64,000 nt of DNA from Myxococcales bacterium (GTDB lineage Bacteria > Myxococcota_A > Bradymonadia > Bradymonadales > GCA-2716585). Location of the stretch: positions 1-64,000 of the forward strand of contig PBBL01000003.1 of assembly GCA_002716585.1 (NCBI GenBank), written 5' to 3'. A program made the position numbers and the translations under genes. Position 1 is the stretch's first letter. The number at the start of each line of letters is the position of its first letter. The notes under the pieces are model-generated. The model ran no database searches, was not told the DNA's origin, and was given only the letters and a program-made list of their open reading frames with translations. This document shows positions 44,819 to 53,545 of this stretch, piece by piece.

Positions 44819-46684
44819 CTACTTTGAGAGCAGGCTCTCCAGGGCCCAGGTGAGGTCCTGGGCGGTGTCGCTGTGGGGTCCGACGGCCATGTTGTAGGCG
44901 ATGCGGCCCTTGTCGTCGAAGACGAGCAGGGTGGGGAGGCCGCCGGTGAGGCCCGCGGCGTCGGCGAGCGTGGAGAGGGCGCGGGCGTCGGGGGTGTCGA
45001 CGCGGACCGGGAAGTTGATCTGGAAGCGGGTGGCGAAGGCGTCGTAGGGCTCGGTCTCGCGGGCGGTGGCGGTGCGGACGCCGATCAGCGCGGCCTTGTC
45101 CTTGAAGCGCCCGGGGAGATCGCGGGCGAACTGGACGATGTGGGGCATCTCGCGCTGGCAGTGCGGGCACCAGGTGGCGAAGAAGAGCACGACGGTCGGC
45201 CTGGAGAAGGTCGCGGGGGTGATCGGGGCGCCCTCGGCGAGCTGGAGGGTGGGGGTGGTGGTGCGCTCGGCCTCGGGGACGCGGGAGGCGATCAGGTTGG
45301 CCTTGCGGCGCCCCTCGGCCTCGGTGATCGCCCCGGCGCAGCCCGCCCTGGTGGCGCTGTCGCGCAGCTCCGGGTGGCGGGGGTGGTGGACGGCGATCTC
45401 CTCGATGAGCGGGCAGATCCCGTCGCGGGTCTTCGGGTCGGCGGCGCGCGCCTTGATGAGGGTGAAGACGAGGTCGGGGTCGACCATGGTGACGCGGTCG
45501 AGGTTGTCCTTGAGGACCGGGCCGAGGTGGCGGATGACGTCGGCGTGGTCGCCCTTGTGCGCGGCGACGAGGCCGCGGGCGATCCCGGCGGGCTGCTCGC
45601 CGATGGCGAGCCCGGCGTTGGCGCGGTCGTCGAGGATCTGGAGGCACTCCCGGGTGAAGGTCCCGTCCGGCTTGGCGCGGGCGGCGATCTCGCAGGCCAT
45701 GGAGACCAGCGAGCCGTCCACCTCCGGGTTCAGCTCCGGCTTGAGGAGGACCGCCTCGACGTCGGCCTGGCGCGCGCCGTCGCCGCCCTTCTCGAGGAGC
45801 ATGGCGTAGGTCTCGGCGAGCCGGGGGTAGACCTGGGAGCTGATCCGGATGTCGGGCTTGCCCTTGAGGTAGGCCGCGAGGCCGCTGGTGAGCTTGGCTG
45901 GGTCGCCCGCCGCGGCGAGCATGATCGTGTTCAGCTCGCGCTGGGCGTCCGAGAGCGGGGCGCCCGCGAGCGCCTGCTGGCTCTCGCGCACCAGCGCCGC
46001 GATGCGCCGCGTCGACAGGGCGGCGCGCGGGACGACCATCCCCTGGTAGGCCTTCTTCGTCGCCCCGGAGGTGCCGTCCACCACCGCCTCGATGGTGGGC
46101 GTCTCCATCAGCTTGGGGTCGGGCTCGGCGACGATCGCCTCAAGGCGCTTGAGCTCGTCGTCCGTCATCGGCTCGTGCCCGTACTTCTGGAGCGGCGCCG
46201 GGGAGATGATCGTCTTGAACTCCAGGCCCGGGGAGAAGGCCAGCGTCAGCTTGAGCGGGTTGCACTCGCAGGCGTCCTTGAAGGTCACCGGCCCCTCGAA
46301 GTCGCGCAGGTAGCCCAGGAGGGTGCCGCCTTCGTCGAAGGCCTCGCGGTAGGTCGTGTTGGACTGATCCTCGGCGCGGATCAGCTCCTTGGGGATCGCC
46401 TTGGTGGTCGCGCGGGCCATCTTCGGGAAGGCGCGCTGGTAGAAGGCGAGCTGCTCCGCGGTGAGCTTGTCGCCCGCGGCGGCCTTGCCGCCGCCGCTGG
46501 TGTCCCCCTTCGGGGTGGTCGCGGCGGTGGTCGCGGGCTTGCCCGCCCCGGACGTCGGCGCGGCGGTGGTCGTGGCTGGCGGCGTGGTCGTGGCGTCCTT
46601 GTCCTTGCTGTCGCAGGCGAGCAGGCCGAGGCAGACCGTGAGGGCGACGAGGCCCGACGAGCGGATGGCGTGGTATGTAGACAC
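44819..46684 (-). CDS. Lipoprotein with C-terminal TlpA-like thioredoxin domain
   Basis: The 621-residue product starts at a GTG at 46684, with AAGGGGG about 10 bp upstream, and has lipobox LLA-C (about residue 24). A Thr/Pro/Gly linker precedes a long helical region (about 70-470) of unknown role. The C-terminal domain (about 480-620) is TlpA/thioredoxin-like with WCPHC in FFATWCPHCQREMP and a cis-Pro loop GLPTLLVFD. It should sit in the periplasm as a thiol-disulfide oxidoreductase. The large N-terminal part is unusual for TlpA. Confidence 0.82.
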   Translation of the reverse strand: MSTYHAIRSSGLVALTVCLGLLACDSKDKDATTTPPATTTAAPTSGAGKPATTAATTPKGDTSGGGKAAAGDKLTAEQLAFYQRAFPKMARATTKAIPKELIRAEDQSNTTYREAFDEGGTLLGYLRDFEGPVTFKDACECNPLKLTLAFSPGLEFKTIISPAPLQKYGHEPMTDDELKRLEAIVAEPDPKLMETPTIEAVVDGTSGATKKAYQGMVVPRAALSTRRIAALVRESQQALAGAPLSDAQRELNTIMLAAAGDPAKLTSGLAAYLKGKPDIRISSQVYPRLAETYAMLLEKGGDGARQADVEAVLLKPELNPEVDGSLVSMACEIAARAKPDGTFTRECLQILDDRANAGLAIGEQPAGIARGLVAAHKGDHADVIRHLGPVLKDNLDRVTMVDPDLVFTLIKARAADPKTRDGICPLIEEIAVHHPRHPELRDSATRAGCAGAITEAEGRRKANLIASRVPEAERTTTPTLQLAEGAPITPATFSRPTVVLFFATWCPHCQREMPHIVQFARDLPGRFKDKAALIGVRTATARETEPYDAFATRFQINFPVRVDTPDARALSTLADAAGLTGGLPTLLVFDDKGRIAYNMAVGPHSDTAQDLTWALESLLSK

Positions 46685-46903
46685 GGGTTGAGATCCCCCT
46701 TGGAGAGCGTCCCTGAAGATACGGGGCGGCCAACAATGGCCCCGCAGTGATAACCCCGGCGCGGGGCTGGTGCAACCATACGGGACGGAGAGCCCCGCGA
46801 AAAACACACCTGCCGCCTGGAACCATCCCCAGCACCGTGGAGTTGTCCGCCTTCCTTCGGGCGCGTCGCCTGCCAGCTCGCGCGGCAGAGGCGCGCGAAC
46901 CCC

Positions 46904-46931
46904 TTGCGGTGGCGGCGATCGACCTTATGTT
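46904..46931 (+). promoter_or_regulatory. Possible promoter for ABC-2 exporter operon
   Basis: TTGCGG (46904-46909), 16 bp spacer, TATGTT (46926-46931), leaving a leader of about 45 nt to the ATPase start at 46984. The spacing is one short of optimal and the boxes are partial, so this is only a candidate. Confidence 0.35.
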
Positions 46932-46983
46932 GGTCCCCCTTTTTCGTGACGACCACACGCAAGTTTTCAGCCCGGAGGGCGTT

Positions 46984-47973
46984 ATGGCGCAGATCGAGGT
47001 CGAGCAGTTGGTGAAGACGTACGCCGTCTCGGAGCGGCGCCCGGGGTTGTGGGGCGCGGTGCAGGGGTTGGTGCGGCGGCGGCAGCGGCGGGTGAAGGCG
47101 CTGGACGGGGTGTCGTTCGAGATCGGCCGCGGCGAGCTGGTGGCCTACATCGGCCCCAACGGCGCGGGCAAGAGCACCACGGTCAAGGTCCTGTCGGGGA
47201 TCCTGGTGCCCGACGGGGGCCGGTGCGTGGTGGAGGGGCGGGTGCCGTGGGAGGAGCGGATCGCCCACGTGGCGCAGATCGGGGTGGTGTTCGGGCAGCG
47301 GACGCAGCTGTGGTGGGATCTGCCGGTGGTGGACTCGTTTGAGCTGCTGCGCGACATCTACCGGGTGGAGCCGCCGCGGTGGCGCCGCAACCTGGACGAG
47401 CTGGTGGCGCTGCTCGACCTGGAGCCGCTGCTGGACGTCCCGGTGCGGCAGCTGAGCCTGGGGCAGCGGATGCGCTGCGATCTGGCGGCGGCGCTGCTGC
47501 ACGGCCCGTCGCTGCTCTTTCTGGACGAGCCGACGATCGGGCTCGACGCGGTGAGCAAGCTGGCGGTGCGGGCGTTCATCCAGCGGCTCAACCGGGAGCG
47601 CCAGGTGACGGTGATCCTGACCACCCACGACATGGACGACATCGAGGCGCTGTGTGACCGGGTGATGGTGATCGCCCGCGGCCAGATCCTCTGCGACGGG
47701 TCGTTGGAGGCGCTGCGGACCCGCTTCGGGCACCAGCGGCGGCTGACGCTGGAGCTGGCCGACCCGCATGCGCCGCTGGTGCCCGAGCCGGGCACGGCGC
47801 TGCTCGGTCGGGAGGGGGCGAGGGTGTCGCTGGCGTTTGATCCGGCGGAGGTGACGGCGGCGGAGCTGATCGGGCGGCTGGGGGCGCGCTACGCGGTGCG
47901 CGACCTGTGGGTGGAGGAGCTGCCGATCGAGGAGGTGGTGGCGAGGCTGTACGACGAGGAGGCGGCGGCGTGA
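46984..47973 (+). CDS. ABC transporter ATPase (ABC-2 exporter)
   Basis: The 329-residue ATPase has Walker A GPNGAGKST (residues 57-65), signature LSLGQRMRCDL, Walker B LLFLDEPTIGLD and a C-terminal extension of about 80 residues, like the DRR/Nat type. GGAGGG lies 5 bp before the ATG. It overlaps the first permease by 4 bp, so translation is coupled. It would energise the two membrane partners to move a lipid, polysaccharide or drug across the inner membrane; no substrate is indicated. Confidence 0.9.
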   Translation: MAQIEVEQLVKTYAVSERRPGLWGAVQGLVRRRQRRVKALDGVSFEIGRGELVAYIGPNGAGKSTTVKVLSGILVPDGGRCVVEGRVPWEERIAHVAQIGVVFGQRTQLWWDLPVVDSFELLRDIYRVEPPRWRRNLDELVALLDLEPLLDVPVRQLSLGQRMRCDLAAALLHGPSLLFLDEPTIGLDAVSKLAVRAFIQRLNRERQVTVILTTHDMDDIEALCDRVMVIARGQILCDGSLEALRTRFGHQRRLTLELADPHAPLVPEPGTALLGREGARVSLAFDPAEVTAAELIGRLGARYAVRDLWVEELPIEEVVARLYDEEAAA

Positions 47974-48785
47974 GGGGGTACGTGGCGATCGCGCAGGCGC
48001 GGGCGAGGGTGCTGCTTCAGTACCGCGCGGCGGCCGTGGCGGGGTTCGGGACCCAGGCGTTCTGGGGGATGATCCGGATCATGATCTTCGAGGCGTTCTA
48101 CCGCTCGGCGATGGCGGACGGGGCGCCGATGCGCTTTGAGGAGGTGGTGTCCTACGTCTGGTTGGGGCAGGCGACCTTGATGACGCTCCCGTGGAACCTG
48201 GATCGGGAGATGGCGGACGAGGTGCGGACGGGGAAGGTGGTCTACGGGTTGCTGCGGCCGGTTGATCTGTACGGGCAGTGGTTCGCGCGGGCGTTCGCGC
48301 TGCGGAGCGCCCCGATGGTGATCAGGGCGCTGCCGATGTTCGCGTTCGCGATGGTGCTGCTGCCGCTGGTGGGGCTGGAGGCGTGGGCGCTGGAGGCGCC
48401 GACGCTGGAGGGGCTGGCGATGTGGTTGGTGGCGCTGGGGGTGGCGATCCTGCTGTCGAGCGCGCTGACGACGCTGTGGAGCGTGGCGCTGATGTGGACG
48501 GTGTCGGGGGACGGGGTCACCCACCTGGCCCCGGCGCTGGTGACGCTGATGTCGGGGATGGTGATCCCGCTGCCGCTGCTGCCGGACGGGGTGCGGGCGG
48601 TGGTGGTGTGGCTGCCGTTCGCGGGGCTGGTGGATCTGCCGGTGCGGCTGTTCTCGGGTCACCTGACGGCGGCGGAGGCGGCGCCGATGCTGGCGGCGCA
48701 GCTGGTCTGGTGGGTGTTGCTGGTGGCGCTCGGGCGGGCGTTGCTGGGGCGCGGGGTGCGGCGCCTCGTCGTGCAGGGGGGGTGA
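47970..48785 (+). CDS. ABC-2 permease subunit 1
   Basis: The 271-residue membrane protein has about six helices and starts at a GTG that overlaps the ATPase stop in GTGA, with GAGGAGG upstream. The sequence RVLLQYRAAAVAGFGTQAFWG and the DREMADEVRTGKVVYGLLRPVD loop match DUF990/ABC2_membrane_6 permeases. It pairs with the next gene. The role is the first of two transmembrane subunits of the exporter. Confidence 0.85.
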   Translation: MRGYVAIAQARARVLLQYRAAAVAGFGTQAFWGMIRIMIFEAFYRSAMADGAPMRFEEVVSYVWLGQATLMTLPWNLDREMADEVRTGKVVYGLLRPVDLYGQWFARAFALRSAPMVIRALPMFAFAMVLLPLVGLEAWALEAPTLEGLAMWLVALGVAILLSSALTTLWSVALMWTVSGDGVTHLAPALVTLMSGMVIPLPLLPDGVRAVVVWLPFAGLVDLPVRLFSGHLTAAEAAPMLAAQLVWWVLLVALGRALLGRGVRRLVVQGG

Positions 48786-48788
48786 GCG

Positions 48789-49589
48789 ATGAACGACGCG
48801 AGGCTGTTGGTGAGGCTCCTCGGGGTGTCGATGCGGAGTCAGCTCCAGTATCGGGCCTCCATGGTGATGCAGAGCGTGGGGCACCTGCTGGTGACGGGGA
48901 TCGAGTTCCTGGGGGTGTGGGCGTTGTTCGCGCGCTTTGGCCAGCTGGACGGGTGGACGCTGGCGGAGGTGGCGGTCTTCTACGGGGTGGTCAACGTGAG
49001 CTTCGCGTTGGCCGACGCGGGGGGGCGGGGCTTCGATCAGGTGGCGGCGCGGATCAAGCAGGGCGACTTCGATCGCCTGCTGCTGCGGCCGCGGAGCACG
49101 GCGCTCCAGGTGGCGGGGCTGGAGCTGACGCTCAAGCGGATCGGGCGCCTGAGCCAGGGGCTGGCGGGGCTGATCTGGGGATTGAGCGCGCTGGGCGTGG
49201 GGTGGGGCCCGGGTCGGGTGGCGCTGCTGGCGTGGATCGTCGTGGGGGCGACGAGCATGTTCTACGGCTTGATGGTGGTGCAGGCGACGATCGCGTTCTG
49301 GACGACGGAGTCGCTGGAGCTGATGAACGTGCTCACGTACGGCGGGGTGGAGACGGCGCAGTACCCGATGTCGGTCTACCGGAGGTGGTTTCGGCGGGTG
49401 TTCACGTACGTCGTGCCGCTGGCGTGTGTCTGCTACCTGCCGGTGCTGGCGCTGATCGAGCGCCCCGACCCGCTCGGGGCGCCGCTGTGGGCGCAGCGGG
49501 TGGCGCCCGCGGCGGGGCTGGTGTTCCTGGCGGGGGCGCTGGCGCTGTGGAGGGGGGGGGTGAGGCGCTACACCTCGACGGGGAGCTGA
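48789..49589 (+). CDS. ABC-2 permease subunit 2
   Basis: The 266-residue membrane protein with about six helices begins 3 bp after the previous stop. It keeps the same family features, SQLQYRASMVMQSVGHLLVT and GFDQVAARIKQGDFDRLLLRP, matching the corresponding loop in subunit 1, so the two are paralogous halves. It completes a three-gene exporter unit. A run of nine G near 49552-49560 is in the coding part. Confidence 0.85.
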   Translation: MNDARLLVRLLGVSMRSQLQYRASMVMQSVGHLLVTGIEFLGVWALFARFGQLDGWTLAEVAVFYGVVNVSFALADAGGRGFDQVAARIKQGDFDRLLLRPRSTALQVAGLELTLKRIGRLSQGLAGLIWGLSALGVGWGPGRVALLAWIVVGATSMFYGLMVVQATIAFWTTESLELMNVLTYGGVETAQYPMSVYRRWFRRVFTYVVPLACVCYLPVLALIERPDPLGAPLWAQRVAPAAGLVFLAGALALWRGGVRRYTSTGS

Positions 49590-49598
49590 CGCAGCGGG

Positions 49599-50336
49599 TC
49601 AGCCCGCGTACTTGACGGAGCAGCCGTACGCCTTGGTCTCGGGGGTCTTGACCGGCGCGCCCTTGATGGCGGCGTCGATCGCCTGCTGGACGTAGTTCTC
49701 GACCGTGTCCACGTCCTCGGGGCGGCCGCTCCCGGTGTTGTCGAGGGCGCCGCGGTAGATGAGGGTGCCTTTGGCGTCGATGACGTACATGTGGGGGGTG
49801 CGCTCGGCGCCGTACATCTTGCCGACCTTGCCGTCTTCATCGAAGAGGATGGGGTGGTCGAGGCCGAACGCCTCGCGCCCGGCGGTGTTGGCCTCCTTGC
49901 CGTGCCCCTGCTTGCCGGGGGCGCCGGAGTTGATGGCGAGCCAGACGACCTCCTTGCTGGCGTTGTCCTTCGCGAGCGTCTTGAGCGAGCCGTGCTCGTG
50001 GGCGGCCTTGACGAAGGGGCAGCCGGGGTTGAACCACTCCAGCACGACGACCTTGCCCTGGTGATCGCTGAGCTTGATCGGCTTGCCGTCGAGGGACGTC
50101 AGCGAGAAGTCGGGCGCGGGCTTGCCGACGGCGGCGCTCATGGCGGGGGCGGCGGCCTTGTCTGCGGCGGGCTTGTCGGCGACCTTGTCCGCGGGTTTGT
50201 CGGCGGCGGCCTGGTCGGCGGGCTTGCCGTCGTTCGGTTGGGCGGCGACGGGCTTGTCGGTCTCCGCCTTGGGGGTCGAGGGCTGGCAGGCGGCGGCGGC
50301 GAGTGCGAGGAGCGCGATCAGCGCGAAGTGCTTCAT
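49599..50336 (-). CDS. Redoxin-domain lipoprotein (AhpC/TSA-like)
   Basis: The 245-residue product has a signal peptide with lipobox AAA-C (residue 17), a long Ala/Lys/Asp linker with repeated KPADK (about 25-75), then a thioredoxin-fold redoxin domain (GKPAPDFSLTSLDGKPIKL, VVLEWFNPGCPFVKAAHE). The active region has a single Cys at GCPF rather than CxxC, so it may act as a peroxiredoxin or act via a partner thiol. The C-terminal Cys (KAYGCSVKY) could resolve it. GGAG lies about 7 bp before the ATG. Confidence 0.8.
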   Translation of the reverse strand: MKHFALIALLALAAAACQPSTPKAETDKPVAAQPNDGKPADQAAADKPADKVADKPAADKAAAPAMSAAVGKPAPDFSLTSLDGKPIKLSDHQGKVVVLEWFNPGCPFVKAAHEHGSLKTLAKDNASKEVVWLAINSGAPGKQGHGKEANTAGREAFGLDHPILFDEDGKVGKMYGAERTPHMYVIDAKGTLIYRGALDNTGSGRPEDVDTVENYVQQAIDAAIKGAPVKTPETKAYGCSVKYAG

Positions 50337-50544
50337 GGTGTCTCCAGAGCGATCGGGTTGCGGGCGAGGTGAATGAGCGCGCCCGTGGGGCGTCGCGTCA
50401 CAGGTTCGGATCCTGGGAGGGTGGGGGCTGTGTTGGTATCCACCGACAGCCCCTCCACACGCGTTCGTATGGGATGATGCGGTGAGGCGCGGGGAGGGTG
50501 CGCCGCGCGCCAGGGTTCAGGTGGGCTGCGGCGGGGAGGGCGTC

Positions 50545-50958
50545 TCACCGGCGGCCGGTGCGCTCCAGCTCCTCTTTGTAGGCGATGCTGTAGCGGGTCC
50601 AGGGGCGCAGCTCCAGCCGCTTGCGGCTGATGATGTCGCCGGTGCCCTCGCAGTACCCGTACTCGCCTTCCTCAAACTTGCTGAGGGCGTGCTCGATCTG
50701 GCGCAGGAGCTTGCGGTTCTTGTCGGAGAGCCGCATCAGGTAGGCCTGCTCAGAGAGCTTGGTCGCCTCATCAAATTCGTCGGGGTGGGCCTCGGAGTCG
50801 GTGACGGCCTCGGAGATGTTGCGGTTGAGGCGCTGCTGGACGTCGGCGCGCAGCGTGAGGAGCTTGTTCTTGAAGTGCTCCAGATCCGCGTCGGTCATCT
50901 CCCAGTCGTCATCGTCGTCGTCCCAGTCGGCGGAGCGGGGGTTGATTGCATCGGTCAT
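50545..50958 (-). CDS. DksA/TraR-family protein with degenerate zinc site
   Basis: The 137-residue protein has the DksA layout: a helical coiled coil (about 24-95) with the tip motif D60-x2-D63-x-A65, then YGYCEGTGD and a C-terminal helix. Only one of the four zinc-binding Cys survives (C103; T106, S124 and Y127 replace the others). DksA binds the RNA polymerase secondary channel and works with ppGpp. The coiled-coil tip is intact, so polymerase binding is possible without zinc. GAGG lies 9 bp before the ATG at 50958. Confidence 0.82.
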   Translation of the reverse strand: MTDAINPRSADWDDDDDDWEMTDADLEHFKNKLLTLRADVQQRLNRNISEAVTDSEAHPDEFDEATKLSEQAYLMRLSDKNRKLLRQIEHALSKFEEGEYGYCEGTGDIISRKRLELRPWTRYSIAYKEELERTGRR

Positions 50959-51294
50959 GTTTATGTTCCTCACACACACGAGTTACTACCGTGACACGGT
51001 CCTCAGGGCCTTCGAGGATCGCCAGCGTTGGCATGGCACAAGCCGGCGCAGAAGGCGCCGAGGCCCAATCTGCTATCGACAGACTGAGGCGCATCATCTT
51101 TAGAAAAAATCGCTCGTTGTCAACCCCCTTCAGCGGTGGATCAGAAAAAAAGCGCCTCAGAAAAAAGCGTCTCGTGATCCACCATCGGCGTCAGGCGTCG
51201 CTCTCCTGAATACGTCCTGGGGGTAGAGGCGATGCGTCTTCCCATCCCTATGTATGTGGGGACCGGTTGGATTCACTCCCGAGCGCGTCGATTG
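50959..51294. other. AT-rich intergenic region with inverted and direct repeats
   Basis: 336 bp between two minus-strand genes. The inverted pair GGTGGATCA / TGATCCACC (51135-51143, 51175-51183) encloses two direct copies of TCAGAAAAAA(A)GCG. On the minus strand this reads as two GC-steps followed by T6-T7 runs, which could terminate the esterase gene. Base composition is clearly lower in GC than the neighbours. No gene is seen. Confidence 0.5.
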
Positions 51295-53166
51295 TCAGGG
51301 CTGACACGTCTGGACGTTGCGGACTCGGGCGACGAAGGCTTCGGGCAGCACGGGGGCGGAGGCGATCGCGAAGGTGTCCTGCCCGAACTGGTAGAGCGCC
51401 TCGACGTAGAGCAGCGGCGCGCCGTTGAGGTCCAGCTCGCCGCTCCAGGCGCCGTCGGCTCGGGTGAGCGGCGCCTGGCTCCAGGTCAGCGCGTCGTCGG
51501 CGCTCCACCAGACGAGGACCTGCGTGACGGCGAGGGCGCTCGACGACTCGTCCACCTGGGCGGTGACTTGGAGGGCGTCTCCGCTCGGCGACGTCAGCTC
51601 CACGGTCGGCGCGGCGGGGAGGTCCTCCACGTGGGGCTCGGCGTTGAACGCGCGGCGGAACCACATCCGTTGCCCGCCGTCGATGCGCAGCGCGGAGCGC
51701 GCGGCGAGCACGTCGGTGGACTCGGGGATCCCGAACAGGAAGCAGCCGTGGTCGAGGTTCCCGACGAGGGCCAGCCGGGAGTCGCCGGAGAGGTCCGCGA
51801 GGGTCGCGCTCAGCGCGTCCACCGGAAAGAAGCCGTCGGAGGAGCCGCTCGCGAGCAGGACGGGGATCGTGACACGCTGGCTCACCTGCGGCCCGGCGTA
51901 GGTGTCCACGAAGCGCCTCCAGCGCTCGCTCTCGGTGGTCAACCCCGCCTCGGTGAGCAGCTGCCGCTGCCAGGCGTTGTCCGGGGCGACCGCCTCGTCC
52001 CAGTGCGTCGCGGAGCTGATGACCACGGCGGCGTCCAGACGGTCGTCCTCGGCGGCGACGATCAGGCTGGCGAGCCCGCCGAGCGAGTACCCCGCCATCC
52101 CGAGCCGCGCGCTGTCGACCTCGGGGCGCCCCTCCAGGCAGGTCAGCGCGCGCATCGCGGCGGCGCTGTGCCCCCACATCCAGCTCCCGCGGACCTCGGG
52201 CGTGGTGTCAAACAGGCGACCGTGCCCATCCTCGCTCGCCGCCAACCCCTCCGAGCTGTTGCTCGGCTGGGTCCCCTCGCCGGGGCCGGTGTAGGACAGC
52301 ACGAGCGCGTCGAGCCGCCCGGCCAGCTCTCTGGTCTCCGTCGCGGACGCCTCCCCGCTGAGCCCGTGCGACCAGACGACCCCGGGCGCGGGAGCGCCCT
52401 GGAGCGCGTCGGGCAGCGCCGCGTAGCCACGGATCAGGATGGGCGTCAGCACACCATCGCGCCACTCCCACGACCTGTAGCTCACGTTCCACAGCACGAC
52501 CTCGCCGCCGCCCTCCAGCGCCTCCGTGCGGCGGTTGCCCCAGATGCAGTCCAGCCCCACCGGGTCGCGTATCATCTCCATGTCGAACAGCGCAGGCGTG
52601 TCCGGGGGGGCGTCCGCCGTGTCGCCCGAGCCCGAGTCAGCGACCTCGGTGTCTTCGGGGGTGGTGTCTTCGGGCGCTGTGTCGAGCGGAGCGGTGTCTT
52701 CGGGGGAGGTGTCTTCTGTGGTGTCGGTGGGCGCTGTGTCGCCTGAGCCCGAGTCAGCGATCTCGGTGTCGGTAGACTCGGTGTCTTCAGGGGTGGTGTC
52801 GGTAGACTCGGTGTCGGTGACCTCGGTGTCGGTGACCTCGGTGTCGTCAGGCGCTGTGTCAGCGATCTCGGAGTCGGTAGACTCGGTGTCGGTAGACTCG
52901 GAGTCAGTAGACTCGGAGTCGGTAGACTCGGTGTCTTCGGTGTGCGTGTCGGGCTGCGCGTCGTCGGGAGGCGTCGAGTCGGCGGTGGCGGTGTCGAGCG
53001 CGGCGTCGTTGGCCGCTTCACCGTCGGCCGCTTCACCGTCGGCCGCTGTGTCCTGAAGGTCGGTGTCGGCGACGCCCGAGTCGCCGGAGTCTCCTCCACA
53101 GGCCGCGAGGGCGATCGAGATCGCGACGCAGAGGAAGATGGGGCGGGGGTCTCGGGGTTGTTGCAT
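51295..53166 (-). CDS. Lipoprotein with alpha/beta-hydrolase (esterase-like) domain
   Basis: The 623-residue product has lipobox LAA-C (about residue 23), then an Asp/Thr/Glu/Ser linker (about 30-200). The C-terminal 400 residues show the nucleophile elbow GYSLGG with Ser, an acid in GSSDGFF and His in NLDHGCF, which fit an acyl esterase or dienelactone-hydrolase-like alpha/beta hydrolase. A final immunoglobulin-like part follows. The ATG at 53166 is used; a GTG at 53175 is an alternative. The linker contains a 15 bp minisatellite. The substrate is unknown. Confidence 0.78.
   Translation of the reverse strand: MQQPRDPRPIFLCVAISIALAACGGDSGDSGVADTDLQDTAADGEAADGEAANDAALDTATADSTPPDDAQPDTHTEDTESTDSESTDSESTDTESTDSEIADTAPDDTEVTDTEVTDTESTDTTPEDTESTDTEIADSGSGDTAPTDTTEDTSPEDTAPLDTAPEDTTPEDTEVADSGSGDTADAPPDTPALFDMEMIRDPVGLDCIWGNRRTEALEGGGEVVLWNVSYRSWEWRDGVLTPILIRGYAALPDALQGAPAPGVVWSHGLSGEASATETRELAGRLDALVLSYTGPGEGTQPSNSSEGLAASEDGHGRLFDTTPEVRGSWMWGHSAAAMRALTCLEGRPEVDSARLGMAGYSLGGLASLIVAAEDDRLDAAVVISSATHWDEAVAPDNAWQRQLLTEAGLTTESERWRRFVDTYAGPQVSQRVTIPVLLASGSSDGFFPVDALSATLADLSGDSRLALVGNLDHGCFLFGIPESTDVLAARSALRIDGGQRMWFRRAFNAEPHVEDLPAAPTVELTSPSGDALQVTAQVDESSSALAVTQVLVWWSADDALTWSQAPLTRADGAWSGELDLNGAPLLYVEALYQFGQDTFAIASAPVLPEAFVARVRNVQTCQP
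52873..52932 (-). repeat. Coding minisatellite, 4 x 15 bp
   Basis: Four adjacent 15 bp copies (52873-52887, 52888-52902, 52903-52917, 52918-52932) encode STD(S/T)E units in the esterase lipoprotein linker. Longer degenerate copies extend on both sides (about 52630-52950). Unit length is a multiple of three. Confidence 0.85.
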
Positions 53167-53545
53167 ACGGGTCACGCGGTCGGGATCGTCTCGGTTGAGC
53201 TGTGGTGGGGCCGCCTCAGGTTGTCGTCGGCGTTATGATAGCGGCTTGTCTCGGCGACAACAAAGCCTTTGAGGCCCCCCGATGGTGTGATTTTTGCTTT
53301 CCTGTGTAACCCCTGTGCGTTTCCGATCACTGGTTGGTGCGTGGAGAAGGGAAGAACCGGAGGGTCGAACGAACCATTCGGGCGTCTGGCTCGTAGAACT
53401 CATGTGCCCTCAACAGGTGGCGCCCGCGACGAAGAGCGGAGGGCGGCGCCAGGCAGGTGGGCCTCGGGGGGTGCGTTGTGATTGACCGCCCGGCCGGGAG
53501 AGGTTAGGATTCTTGAGAGATTCAACCACGTCGGGGGCGTGGTCC
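53167..53545. other. Intergenic region with kinase promoter, no supported gene
   Basis: 379 bp between the esterase lipoprotein (minus) and the Ser/Thr kinase (plus). Short frames at 53269-53485 lack an RBS or domain. The region holds a clear promoter near its right end, annotated separately; nothing else is seen. Confidence 0.5.
53482..53510 (+). promoter_or_regulatory. Sigma70-like promoter for Ser/Thr kinase cluster
   Basis: TTGACC (53482-53487), 17 bp spacer, TAGGAT (53505-53510). Transcription would start near 53517, about 29 nt before the ATG. An inverted repeat CCCGGCCGGG (53490-53499) lies inside the spacer and could bind a regulator. Confidence 0.6.

Noticed and set aside
52526-53056. 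A Ser/Val-rich repeat open frame on the plus strand
   Set aside because: It is the antisense reading of the Asp/Thr/Ser linker of the esterase lipoprotein.
53294-53485. A 63-residue open frame upstream of the kinase
   Set aside because: No RBS and no sequence regularity; it is more likely part of the intergenic region.
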